Shown here: piece after piece, positions 1 to 5,780 of the stretch
Position numbering within the stretch: the stretch's first letter is position 1
Layout of the letters: every line of letters starts with the position of its first letter
Assembly: GCA_007135295.1 (NCBI GenBank)
Contig: SLJD01000001.1
Coordinates: forward strand, 1 to 6,123
From: Phycisphaerales bacterium
Lineage (GTDB): Bacteria > Planctomycetota > Phycisphaerae > Phycisphaerales > SM1A02
Direction: 5' to 3'
DNA: 6,123 nt
Translations under genes and position numbers: made by a program
Notes under the pieces: model-generated
Databases searched by the model: none
Seen by the model: only the letters and a program-made list of their open reading frames with translations
What the model was told of the DNA's origin: nothing

Positions 1-35
1 AAAAAGCCCCCTCCGACCGCTAGCCCGAAGGGGGC
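1..35 (-). terminator. Intrinsic (Rho-independent) terminator after the head genes
   Basis: Read on the minus strand, GCCCCCT (35-29) pairs with AGGGGGC (12-6) in a perfect 7-bp GC-rich stem. The stem can be extended by C-G, G-C and wobble pairs around a loop containing GCTAGC. It is followed directly by five T residues (5-1), which may continue beyond the window edge. This is the classic stem plus U-tract layout. It lies 86 bases past the stop codon of the connector gene and would end transcription coming from the capsid-connector block. The opposite strand lacks a T-tract after the stem, so it should act only leftward. Confidence 0.85.
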
Positions 36-120
36 AGGTGGACGCCTTTGGAACCACGGTGCACCCGAACCGCGTCCGCCCGTATCGCTTGCGCGCCCCC
101 GGCGGCTAGGGGGGAGAAAT
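36..120 (-). other. Non-coding 3' region of the head operon with a GC hairpin
   Basis: No credible gene is seen between the connector stop codon and the terminator. A second inverted repeat lies just after the stop codon: five C (96-100) against six G (109-114) around an 8-base loop. No T-tract follows it on either strand, so it is not an intrinsic terminator. It could protect the 3' end of the mRNA or simply reflect GC-rich sequence. A GTG-started frame here has no ribosome binding site and runs into the terminator stem. Confidence 0.4.
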
Positions 121-666
121 CTATACGTGCACCTGGCGATACGGCCACAGCAGGTGACTGCCGGCGATTGCTAGCTGGCGATCCTGATTCGCCTCGGGTC
201 GGTCATACAGGCGCTCGACGGTCAGCAGAATGGCTTGCTTGATCGCCTGCGGTACATCCTCCGGGCCACCATAGCCAGCCGTGTACTCCACCGTGACGGC
301 ATTCACCGTCGCCAGTGTCCGGGGCCAATCATTACCAGCCGCCGGGATGATTCGGGCTCCCTCGCGATCCACCGTGAATTGCCCGAGCGTCTGCGTGTCG
401 ACGTCGGGGTCGATGTACTCGATCAGGTCGACCGACTGGATCGGCGGGCGCGGTAGATCGATCACCGAAGGGAATGCGTCAAGGCGCAATTCGAGGGTCT
501 GCGTGACCAGTGACCGCCCCAGGTAACGCTCGGCACGCTCGCGCGCGGCCTGAATCTGTGCGGCGATCTGTGCGTCGCTTGCCGATGTATCAACGCGCAG
601 GTGATCCTTTGCATCCTCCAGGCTCACGGGCTCGTCTGCCGGCGGTGTCTTGACGGTCAACGTCAT
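121..666 (-). CDS. Head-tail connector protein (gp6-like / phiE125 gp8 family)
   Basis: 181-residue protein expected to form a ring under the portal after DNA packaging, linking the capsid vertex to the tail, like HK97 gp6. Family signs are the N-terminal EPVSLEDAKDHLRVD (residues 12-26), a helical AARERAERYLGRSLVTQTLE (40-59), the LPRPPIQSV strand (71-79), VEYTAGYG (126-133) followed by VPQAIKQAILLTVERLYD (138-155), and the C-terminal LLWPYRQV (172-179). The length is normal for the family. The ATG at 666 overlaps the portal stop codon as ATGA and has a strong GAGGGAGG site (681-674) 7 bases upstream. That argues for this start over the upstream extension to 759, which is out-of-frame portal sequence. 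The family assignment is from remembered sequence pattern; the exact subfamily is less sure. Confidence 0.9.
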   Translation of the reverse strand: MTLTVKTPPADEPVSLEDAKDHLRVDTSASDAQIAAQIQAARERAERYLGRSLVTQTLELRLDAFPSVIDLPRPPIQSVDLIEYIDPDVDTQTLGQFTVDREGARIIPAAGNDWPRTLATVNAVTVEYTAGYGGPEDVPQAIKQAILLTVERLYDRPEANQDRQLAIAGSHLLWPYRQVHV

Positions 667-1811
667 GCCGCTACCTCCCTCGGGGCATAGCCCTCGACTT
701 CGCGCACCTCGTCGGCGTCGAGAATCCCGGCCTCGACGGCGATCTTGTGCGAGGCCCACCGCTGTTCGGGATCACCGCGCAGCATGCCGGATAGGTCGAT
801 TTCCAGCTTGTGCGTCGAGCCCATCACGCGGCGGTTGAACTCCGATTCGATCTTGCGGACCCAGGCGCTCAACGTCTGCTGTGCGAACCACCGGCCCACC
901 GTCTCGCTGTTCGTGAACGTGCCGTTTGTCAGGTCGCCAATGATCGGCGGCGGCACCTGGTAGAGCCGTGCCAGTTCCTCGACCGTGAAGCGCCGCGAGG
1001 CCAGCAGCTCGGCATCCTCGGGCGAGACACTAATCGGCTTGAACCGCACGCCCTGGTCGAGAATCATCGCCTTGCGAGCATTGCCCGAGCCCGTGTACGC
1101 CTTGTCGAACTGGCGGCGCAGCTTGTCCATTGCATCGGCGTCGATCTTGCCGTCCGCCTCGATCACGCCTGACGGGGTCGCCTGATTCCCGAACATGCTT
1201 TCGGCGTAGGTCTGGATCTCCAGGCCGGCAGAGACTACCGAGCGTGCCCGAGACAGCCTCGAACGCCCGATCAGGCCATCATCCGAGCGATCCTTTACGT
1301 GAATCACTTCATCCTGCAAGAGCCGCCGTGTCCGCCCTGTGCCGCCGTACAGCGACGTGATTTCAGTGACGTCATAGGCGAGCCGTCCGGTCGGCAACAT
1401 CTGCACGCTGACCCATTCCCAGGGAATCGGTCGCAGCTCGATCACGCGCCCGGCATTGTCGCTACGAATCTCGGCAATGCCGTTGCCCGCGAGTAGTGTC
1501 GATGCCACCAGCCACTCGGCGAAGTCGGGCCACGTCTGCCAGGGGTTCGGGCCAGCGACGAATAGATCGGCGAACGGATGCGCCGGATCGACGCGCCGGC
1601 TCGTGCCTTCCTGGCGATATGCGTAGGCCGGCAGGCTCGCCACGCCGCCCGAAATGGCGTTCACGCACGCGAGGATCGTCGACAGATTCTCGGCGAACCT
1701 CGTGCCGTGCAGTGATCCCGTGGCCGTGTTGATGCCGCTCAGGTGATCCCATGAGGGTTCCGAACGGGCCTCGGGGTCGAAGCGGTCGGCGATGCGTCGC
1801 AGGATACCCAT
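663..1811 (-). CDS. Phage portal protein, HK97 family
   Basis: 382-residue portal subunit. Twelve copies form the ring at one capsid vertex through which TerL pumps DNA and onto which the connector docks. Family marks in order: LLAGNGIAEI (106-115), the IHVKDRSDDGLIGRSRL stretch (170-186), FGNQATPSGVI (207-217), RRFTVEELARLYQVPPPIIG (273-292), FTNSETVGRWFAQQTLSAW (299-317), IESEFNRRVM (321-330), and a C-terminal GILDADEVREVEGYAP (362-377). The size matches compact HK97-type portals and no domain is missing. The ATG at 1811 shares one base with the protease stop codon (TAATG) and has GGAG (1823-1820) 8 bases upstream. The open frame runs on to 1898, but that extension is antisense-like basic sequence inside the protease gene and has no ribosome site. 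Translation is probably coupled to the protease. Confidence 0.97.
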   Translation of the reverse strand: MGILRRIADRFDPEARSEPSWDHLSGINTATGSLHGTRFAENLSTILACVNAISGGVASLPAYAYRQEGTSRRVDPAHPFADLFVAGPNPWQTWPDFAEWLVASTLLAGNGIAEIRSDNAGRVIELRPIPWEWVSVQMLPTGRLAYDVTEITSLYGGTGRTRRLLQDEVIHVKDRSDDGLIGRSRLSRARSVVSAGLEIQTYAESMFGNQATPSGVIEADGKIDADAMDKLRRQFDKAYTGSGNARKAMILDQGVRFKPISVSPEDAELLASRRFTVEELARLYQVPPPIIGDLTNGTFTNSETVGRWFAQQTLSAWVRKIESEFNRRVMGSTHKLEIDLSGMLRGDPEQRWASHKIAVEAGILDADEVREVEGYAPREVAA

Positions 1812-2317
1812 TACAGCGTCTCCAGATAGCGTTTCGCCAGGGCCGCACGCGGCATCATGAATCGGGCCATGACGCTTGTGCCTTCGTAGGCCGGCCATGC
1901 GCTGACCACGCTGATCTCGCGCAGGTCGACCGTGCGCAGTTCACGCTTGCGGCCGTCCCAGCGTTCGTCCACGGGATTGAATCCGAAAGACATACCGCCC
2001 AGGTCGCCACGCTCGGCGAGGGCGAGTACATCATTGCCGGCTTGGGTGTCGGGTACGTCGAGACGGAACGCCAGGCCCTTGTCATCCTCGCGCAGTTCGA
2101 GCGTGCCGGTCCTGGTGCGACCGAGTACGCGCGTGCGGTCGTGATCGACCATGGCGAGAATGTCGGAACGGGTCGACAGGCTCGACGCGAAGGCACCGGC
2201 CCGGATCACCTCGGTAAAGTTGGCGATCCGGGTTTCGGTGCCGAAGGTCGCGGCATAACCTTCGAGCGTACGTCCCTGCCGGCGCAGCTCGGCGACGGCC
2301 CGGACTTCGGCGCTCAT
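1811..2317 (-). CDS. Prohead maturation protease, HK97 family (peptidase U35-like)
   Basis: 168-residue serine protease that is packed inside the prohead, cleaves the delta domain from the capsid protein, and destroys itself before DNA enters. It has the herpesvirus-assemblin type fold. The N-terminus RTLEGYAATFGTET (16-29) and the IRAGAFASSL segment (38-47) are typical. Likely catalytic residues are His59 in MVDHDRTRVLGR, Ser110 in GGMSFGF, and Glu134 in LREISVVSAWPAY as a candidate third member. The length is close to the family norm and the protein looks intact. It begins 3 bases after the capsid stop codon (TAA GCC ATG). No good Shine-Dalgarno is seen; the nearest is a weak GGA about 10 bases upstream, so it is probably translated by ribosomes coming off the capsid gene. 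That would keep protease levels well below capsid levels. Confidence 0.95.
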   Translation of the reverse strand: MSAEVRAVAELRRQGRTLEGYAATFGTETRIANFTEVIRAGAFASSLSTRSDILAMVDHDRTRVLGRTRTGTLELREDDKGLAFRLDVPDTQAGNDVLALAERGDLGGMSFGFNPVDERWDGRKRELRTVDLREISVVSAWPAYEGTSVMARFMMPRAALAKRYLETL

Positions 2318-2320
2318 GGC

Positions 2321-3583
2321 TTAGACGTCCAGCTCGCCGTAGGCAAAGCTCTCGGGATGCCGCACCGCGACGTCTGCGGTCATCATGGCCCGAACCTTCA
2401 CATTGCCCTTGGAATAAGCAGTGCTCTCGAACGGGTTGACCAGAACATCCAGCTCGCTCCAGAACCCGATCAGCAGGTCGGAGAAGTTGCCGAAGATCAG
2501 CGGTGCGGTATCCGGGGTGCCTTCTGTCACCGGCACCAGCGTCGTGCGGGCCACCGGCCAGCCGTCAAGACTGTCGCGGGTGTCCATCACGAACCCGTGT
2601 TCCGGTTCGCCCGAGACCTTGTTGGTCGAGCGCAGCACCCGGCGCACCTTCGGGTGCGTCAGGAATGCGGTGCCCATGGCATCCTCATCCTCGATGGTGC
2701 CGATCAGCTCCTGCACCTTCTCCCAGGTTGCGGCGAAGTCGGCCACCTCGGTCACGCCCGTGGTCTCCAGGATGCCGTCAGGCTCATTCGCACCGCCGCC
2801 CTTGATTGCTACACGGTCCAGTGCGGCCGCGAGAATCTGCGCGAAGTCAGCGCGGACCAGCTGCTCGATGTCGGGCGAACTCTGCTGAAGCATGTTGCGC
2901 GACAGCTCGGTCATTGCACCGGCATGCTTGGGGTTCATGCTGACCTTCGTGAAGTCGTGCTGCGATTCCGTGAGTGCGCTGTTCTCGGCAACCCATCCGG
3001 TCGAGGCGGATGCCGCCAGCTTGGGAATGTCGACGTTGCCCGTCAGGCCGCGCAGCACCCGAGCGCCGAGACCACGAACCACTACCGCCTCGCGCAGTCG
3101 GTCGATGAACTGGCCGCCGAGATGGTCGGTCGCGATCAGGTCGGAGCCCTGGCCGGTAGACGTGAGTACGTCGCGGGACTCGATGCGTTCCTCGAAGACT
3201 TCGGCCGGCACCGCGATGCCCTGGAAGTTGCGCCCGCTGCGCCGTGCAAGCTCCTGCTGTACTTCACGCTCGCGGCCGTCGTCGACGTTGAGCCCGGCAG
3301 CACCGGCAAGGGCACGGGTCAGGGAATAGTCACGCCGGGCCTGACCCCACTGGCGATCCTCGCTGCCAGTAACCGGGGTGCCCTGCATGTTGCGTTCGGC
3401 ATCTTCGAGCGAACGCTGTCGAGCAATGCGCGCTTCGAGGGATTCGTTTTCCTGGCGCAACTCGTCGAACTTGTGCGCCTGTTCGTTCGACAGGTCGCCG
3501 TCATCGCCCTTGGGCGCATCGGCGATCTGCCGCATTTCGGAGACGACGGTTGCGCGTCGCTCCTGTAGCTCTTTCAGCTTCAT
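2321..3583 (-). CDS. Major capsid protein, HK97 fold, with N-terminal delta (scaffold) domain
   Basis: 420-residue shell protein. Residues 1-65 are highly charged and heptad-like (LKELQERR, then KFDELRQENESLEARIARQ at 38-56). They match the coiled-coil delta domain that scaffolds HK97-type proheads and is later cut off. The HK97-fold body starts near residue 115. Family marks are GIAVPAEVF (122-130), VDIPKLAASASTGWVAENSA (184-203), AGAMTELSRNML (221-232), GGGANEPDGIL (262-272), GWPVARTTLVPV (341-352) and NVKVRAMMTADVAVRHPESF (394-413). Start choice: the ATG at 3583 has GGAG (3594-3591) 7 bases upstream. A TTG two codons earlier at 3589 would sit almost on top of that site, so it is rejected. 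The gene is first in its transcript, behind its own promoter, fitting the hundreds of copies needed. The maturation cleavage site was not identified. Confidence 0.97.
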   Translation of the reverse strand: MKLKELQERRATVVSEMRQIADAPKGDDGDLSNEQAHKFDELRQENESLEARIARQRSLEDAERNMQGTPVTGSEDRQWGQARRDYSLTRALAGAAGLNVDDGREREVQQELARRSGRNFQGIAVPAEVFEERIESRDVLTSTGQGSDLIATDHLGGQFIDRLREAVVVRGLGARVLRGLTGNVDIPKLAASASTGWVAENSALTESQHDFTKVSMNPKHAGAMTELSRNMLQQSSPDIEQLVRADFAQILAAALDRVAIKGGGANEPDGILETTGVTEVADFAATWEKVQELIGTIEDEDAMGTAFLTHPKVRRVLRSTNKVSGEPEHGFVMDTRDSLDGWPVARTTLVPVTEGTPDTAPLIFGNFSDLLIGFWSELDVLVNPFESTAYSKGNVKVRAMMTADVAVRHPESFAYGELDV

Positions 3584-3758
3584 GTTCAATCTCCAGCTTC
3601 GGGACCGTATCGCCTCACGGCGAGAAAACTTGTTCGTGCGGTGGATGCCGACAGCAGTTCAATAAACCGATGTATCGGCCCCGGCCACCGCTGCCGGCTC
3701 CCGTTCCGGACGACGCCACCGCGCGCCGCAGAGACCGGCCGGGCTGATTGTTTATACA
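3584..3758 (-). promoter_or_regulatory. Untranslated leader of the capsid operon
   Basis: About 175 bases lie between the predicted transcription start (near 3758) and the capsid ATG. No ATG and no supported small gene is found in it. Visible structure includes a palindrome CCGATGTATCGG (3667-3678), a CCGGC/GCCGG inverted repeat (3681-3697) with a 7-base loop, a TCGCC/GGCGA hairpin, and the GGAG ribosome site at 3594-3591. Its length is more than a simple promoter needs. It could stabilise the abundant capsid mRNA or tune translation, but no known riboswitch or antitermination motif was recognised. Confidence 0.5.
3610..3623 (-). promoter_or_regulatory. Small hairpin with GNRA-type loop upstream of the capsid start
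   Basis: On the minus strand TCGCC and GGCGA form a perfect 5-bp stem closed by GTGA, which as RNA is GUGA, a stable GNRA tetraloop. It ends 26 bases before the capsid ATG and 15 bases before the GGAG site, leaving the ribosome site open. It is followed by no T-tract, so it is not a terminator. A role in mRNA stability or translation is inference only; a stem this short can occur by chance in GC-rich DNA. Confidence 0.35.
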
Positions 3759-3759
3759 G
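3744..3759 (-). promoter_or_regulatory. LexA-like box at the predicted transcription start (candidate)
   Basis: The minus strand reads CTGTATAAACAATCAG. The Escherichia coli LexA consensus is CTGTATATATATACAG; 12 of 16 positions agree, including the full left half CTGTATA and the terminal CAG. It lies 6 bases downstream of the -10 box, covering the expected transcription start, a position where a bound repressor would block initiation. The right half has TCAG instead of the conserved ACAG, which weakens it. Whether the host uses this LexA motif is unknown. Confidence 0.35.
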
Positions 3760-3767
3760 TGTACACT
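3758..3767. promoter_or_regulatory. Palindrome overlapping the -10 box (candidate operator)
   Basis: AGTGTACACT is a perfect 10-base palindrome. It is flanked by TATA on each side with one extra C on one side (plus strand TATACAGTGTACACTTATA, 3753-3771), giving an interrupted 18-base dyad. It overlaps the last two bases of the -10 box and runs to the predicted start site, where repressors commonly bind. It also shares two bases with the LexA-like box. The binding protein is not known; a phage repressor or late regulator is inferred. Confidence 0.4.
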
Positions 3768-3794
3768 TATACAAAACCTGACTAAATGCGTCAA
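3766..3794 (-). promoter_or_regulatory. Sigma70 promoter of the capsid-protease-portal-connector operon
   Basis: The minus strand carries TTGACG (-35, 3794-3789; consensus TTGACA), a 17-base spacer, then TATAAG (-10, 3771-3766; consensus TATAAT). Each box matches 5 of 6 and the spacing is ideal. The stretch is strikingly AT-rich against GC-rich surroundings. The -35 box begins only 3 bases after the TerL stop codon. The predicted start near 3758 lies about 175 bases before the capsid ATG. It would give the capsid block a supply of mRNA independent of the terminase transcript. Confidence 0.75.
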
Positions 3795-3797
3795 GTT

Positions 3798-5420
3798 TTA
3801 ACCGATCACCAGTTCGCGGTCGAAATCGTAGGTAATGGCCGGTTGTTGCTTGGCATGAATGCCGACGGCCTGCGCCAGTGCTACAGCGCCATCAATGCGG
3901 TCGCGCGACTTGCTCTTGGTCATTTTCCGATTGCCTGCCGGGTCGACGTCGATCGCGATATTACCCATGCACCACGCGAGCACCGGATTGCCGTCATGCG
4001 ATAGCTCACACGACAGCACCGCCGTTTCCAGCGCATCGACCGCCGGGGCCATATCCTTGAACCCTTGACCGTGTTCGACCAATGGCAACTCGATGCCTTC
4101 CTCGGCGAGCACACGGTTCAGTTCATCCATCCCCCACCGATCAAACGCCACGGCTTGCAGGTCATACATGCCCGCAATGTCCGCCAGGCGCAGGGCGATT
4201 GCACGCTTGTCCACGGCCCGTCCCCGCGTTGCTTCGATCAATCCCCGCCGTTCCCATGTGCGGTACGGTACGCGGTCCTGTTCCTCGCGCATGTCGAGCC
4301 GTTCACCAGGACACCAGAACCACGGCAGCACTGCACCGCCATCGCTCGGGAAGTACAGAACCAGGGCGGTCAGGTCACGGGTGGCCGACAGGTCCAGTCC
4401 CGCCCAGCACGGACGCCCGCGCAATGTCTCGGGCTCGATGGTCTGTTTGCACGCATCCCAGTCAGCCGACGCGATGAACCGCGCATCGGCCTCCACGGGT
4501 TGGTTGAGATACAGCGCGCGGAACGATGATTCGCGTGCAGGTATGCGTGCGGCCTGGCGTGCAGCAACCTGCATCTCGTCGAGCGAACGGAAGTCGTCGA
4601 GCGCAGGATTGCAGTCATACCATACGGATTCATCGAGCCAGTCGGCGTCCATCGGTGCCGAGTAGATCGTGGCGTGAAAGGTCGGATCATCGACCGAACC
4701 GTCATTCACCTGTCGCCCGTACTCGACCAGTTCAGACATGACGTGATTCGGGTCTGGTGATTGCGTACTGATAACCACCATCAGCGGCTCGGCGCGTGCC
4801 GCCGTGGACGTGGCGAGTACGTCATACAGGTTGCGATTCGGCGCTTGCGCCAGTTCATCGTAGACCACGAATGACGCGGACAATCCGTGCTTCGTACGCG
4901 CGTCTGCTGATAAAGCCTTGTATGTCGAGCCGGTCTCGTCATCCTCAAGCTCGCGCGTGAACGTCTTTGCGTTGATCCGCTCCGACAGCTCGGGGTGGCG
5001 TTCAATCATCGCCTGCATTTCTCGGAAGATGATCGCCGCCTGCTCACGGTCGGCCGCTGCCGAGTACACCTGCCCGCGCTGTTCCGCCTCGGGTCCGCAC
5101 AGGTGCGCCAGGGCGAGGGCCGCCGCCAACTGCGTCTTGCCATTCTTGCGCGGCGTCGACATAAGCGCGGTGCGAATCTGGCGCTTACCGGAATCGTCGA
5201 CCGCGTACATGGCCTCGATGATCGCCCGCTGCCAGTCCCGCAACCGCATGCGCTCACCGGCCAGGGTGCCCGCCGTCACCGGCAGCGATTCAATAAACCG
5301 GATCACTGCCTCGGCCCGGCTGATTCCATCCTCGCGCCAGTCCGGTGCGTCCGACAGGTCGATCAGCTCGTCGGGATGCCGCTCTGCACGCGGCTTAGAT
5401 CCAATGCCTCGCCGTCCCAT
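3798..5420 (-). CDS. terL: Terminase large subunit (Terminase_1 / HK97 gp2-like)
   Basis: 540-residue DNA packaging motor with an N-terminal ATPase and a C-terminal nuclease. It docks on the portal, cuts concatemeric phage DNA and pumps it into the prohead using ATP. ATPase: Walker A STPRKNGKT (88-96), Walker B VVYDE (185-189, with Glu189 catalytic), coupling motif STQS (218-221). The RNase H-like nuclease has metal-binding acids Asp343 (AGLDLSATRDL), Asp427 (VAFDRWGMDE) and Asp510 (RDRIDGAVA). All expected motifs are present and the length is typical. The ATG at 5420 has GAGAGAG (5434-5428) 7 bases upstream. In HK97-type phages this family usually works with a small subunit that recognises DNA and with an HNH protein. 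The HNH gene is next door here, but no small subunit gene is seen in the window. Confidence 0.97.
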   Translation of the reverse strand: MGRRGIGSKPRAERHPDELIDLSDAPDWREDGISRAEAVIRFIESLPVTAGTLAGERMRLRDWQRAIIEAMYAVDDSGKRQIRTALMSTPRKNGKTQLAAALALAHLCGPEAEQRGQVYSAAADREQAAIIFREMQAMIERHPELSERINAKTFTRELEDDETGSTYKALSADARTKHGLSASFVVYDELAQAPNRNLYDVLATSTAARAEPLMVVISTQSPDPNHVMSELVEYGRQVNDGSVDDPTFHATIYSAPMDADWLDESVWYDCNPALDDFRSLDEMQVAARQAARIPARESSFRALYLNQPVEADARFIASADWDACKQTIEPETLRGRPCWAGLDLSATRDLTALVLYFPSDGGAVLPWFWCPGERLDMREEQDRVPYRTWERRGLIEATRGRAVDKRAIALRLADIAGMYDLQAVAFDRWGMDELNRVLAEEGIELPLVEHGQGFKDMAPAVDALETAVLSCELSHDGNPVLAWCMGNIAIDVDPAGNRKMTKSKSRDRIDGAVALAQAVGIHAKQQPAITYDFDRELVIG

Positions 5421-5501
5421 ATTAGAACTCTCTCAAGTAAGTATAAATGTGGCTGCCCACGTCGGTCCCCGGCGCCAGCTCCGAGAGATTTTCTGCGCGC
5501 G
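5421..5501 (-). other. HNH-TerL intergenic gap: ribosome site, no small-terminase gene
   Basis: This 81-base stretch sits where a small terminase gene is normally found between HNH and TerL, but it is too short to encode one. It holds the GAGAGAG ribosome site for TerL. It also has a TATACT that resembles a -10 box (5445-5440) without a fitting -35, and a GC-rich core containing GGCGCC. A cohesive-end or packaging recognition site could lie here, since such sites commonly map near the HNH/terminase genes in HK97-type phages. The sequence alone does not show one. Confidence 0.4.
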
Positions 5502-5780
5502 CTACCACCAGTCGCCATCCCATCGCAAACCTGTATCCGGGTCCACGCCGTTATCCCCGTGACGCCACCGTGCCGTTACCTTTGAATGACACGAGGCGCA
5601 CAGTGCGCGCAGGCCATCCAGTGCCGGGAAGGGTGGCCCGCCGTCACTGATCGCGACGATGTGATCGACATGATGTGCAGGGACAGCCCGTGGCGCGCAG
5701 TGCTCACAGCAGGGCGACTCCGACAGCTTGAGCCGCCGGAGCCGCTGCCATGCCTGGCTAGAGTATGGCCAGTCAGCCAT
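5502..5780 (-). CDS. Phage HNH endonuclease, terminase-associated type
   Basis: 92-residue zinc-binding HNH nuclease. HK97 gp74 and relatives beside terminase genes assist TerL in cutting DNA at cohesive ends; the same role is inferred here from position. Visible elements: SQAWQRLRRLKL (8-19), first zinc pair CEHC (25-28), the beta-beta-alpha core HVDHI (37-41, with His40 the likely general base), and the second pair CASCH (61-65) ending in the final His65. The middle Asn of H-N-H, normally in a DNL-type turn, is Gly56 (LDGLRALC). The ATG at 5780 lies inside the last codons of the upstream gene (8-base overlap, ATGGCTGA), so translation is probably coupled; only a weak GGA precedes it. The frame is open to 5843 but that part overlaps the neighbour further and has no better ribosome site. 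Confidence 0.9.
   Translation of the reverse strand: MADWPYSSQAWQRLRRLKLSESPCCEHCAPRAVPAHHVDHIVAISDGGPPFPALDGLRALCASCHSKVTARWRHGDNGVDPDTGLRWDGDWW

Noticed and set aside
96..114. GC hairpin after the connector stop as a terminator.
   Set aside because: No T-tract follows on either strand; the real intrinsic terminator is at 1-35.
48..242. A 64-codon plus-strand frame near the left edge.
   Set aside because: It is largely antisense to the connector gene, has no ribosome site and encodes a low-complexity Arg/Ala-rich sequence.
667..759. N-terminal extension of the connector to 759.
   Set aside because: It overlaps the end of the portal and encodes arginine-rich out-of-frame sequence; the ATG at 666 has a strong GAGGGAGG site and ATGA overlap.
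1812..1898. N-terminal extension of the portal to 1898.
   Set aside because: It lies inside the protease gene in another frame; the ATG at 1811 has a good ribosome site and a TAATG junction, and gives the typical MGILRRI-type portal start.
1751..3568. A 605-codon open frame on the plus strand, antisense to capsid, protease and part of portal.
   Set aside because: It is the mirror of well-supported genes whose GC-rich third positions keep the opposite strand free of stops. Its protein has no recognisable domain and it lacks a credible ribosome site. Such antisense frames are a common annotation artefact.
3586..3774. Possible 62-residue gene between TerL and capsid on the minus strand.
   Set aside because: It would start with TTG inside the promoter, upstream of the predicted transcription start and without a ribosome site. 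The product is basic and featureless, typical of non-coding GC-rich DNA.
5440..5445. TATACT on the minus strand as a -10 box of a TerL promoter.
   Set aside because: At 16-18 bases spacing the best -35 candidate matches only 3 of 6 positions, so the promoter is not supported without RNA data.
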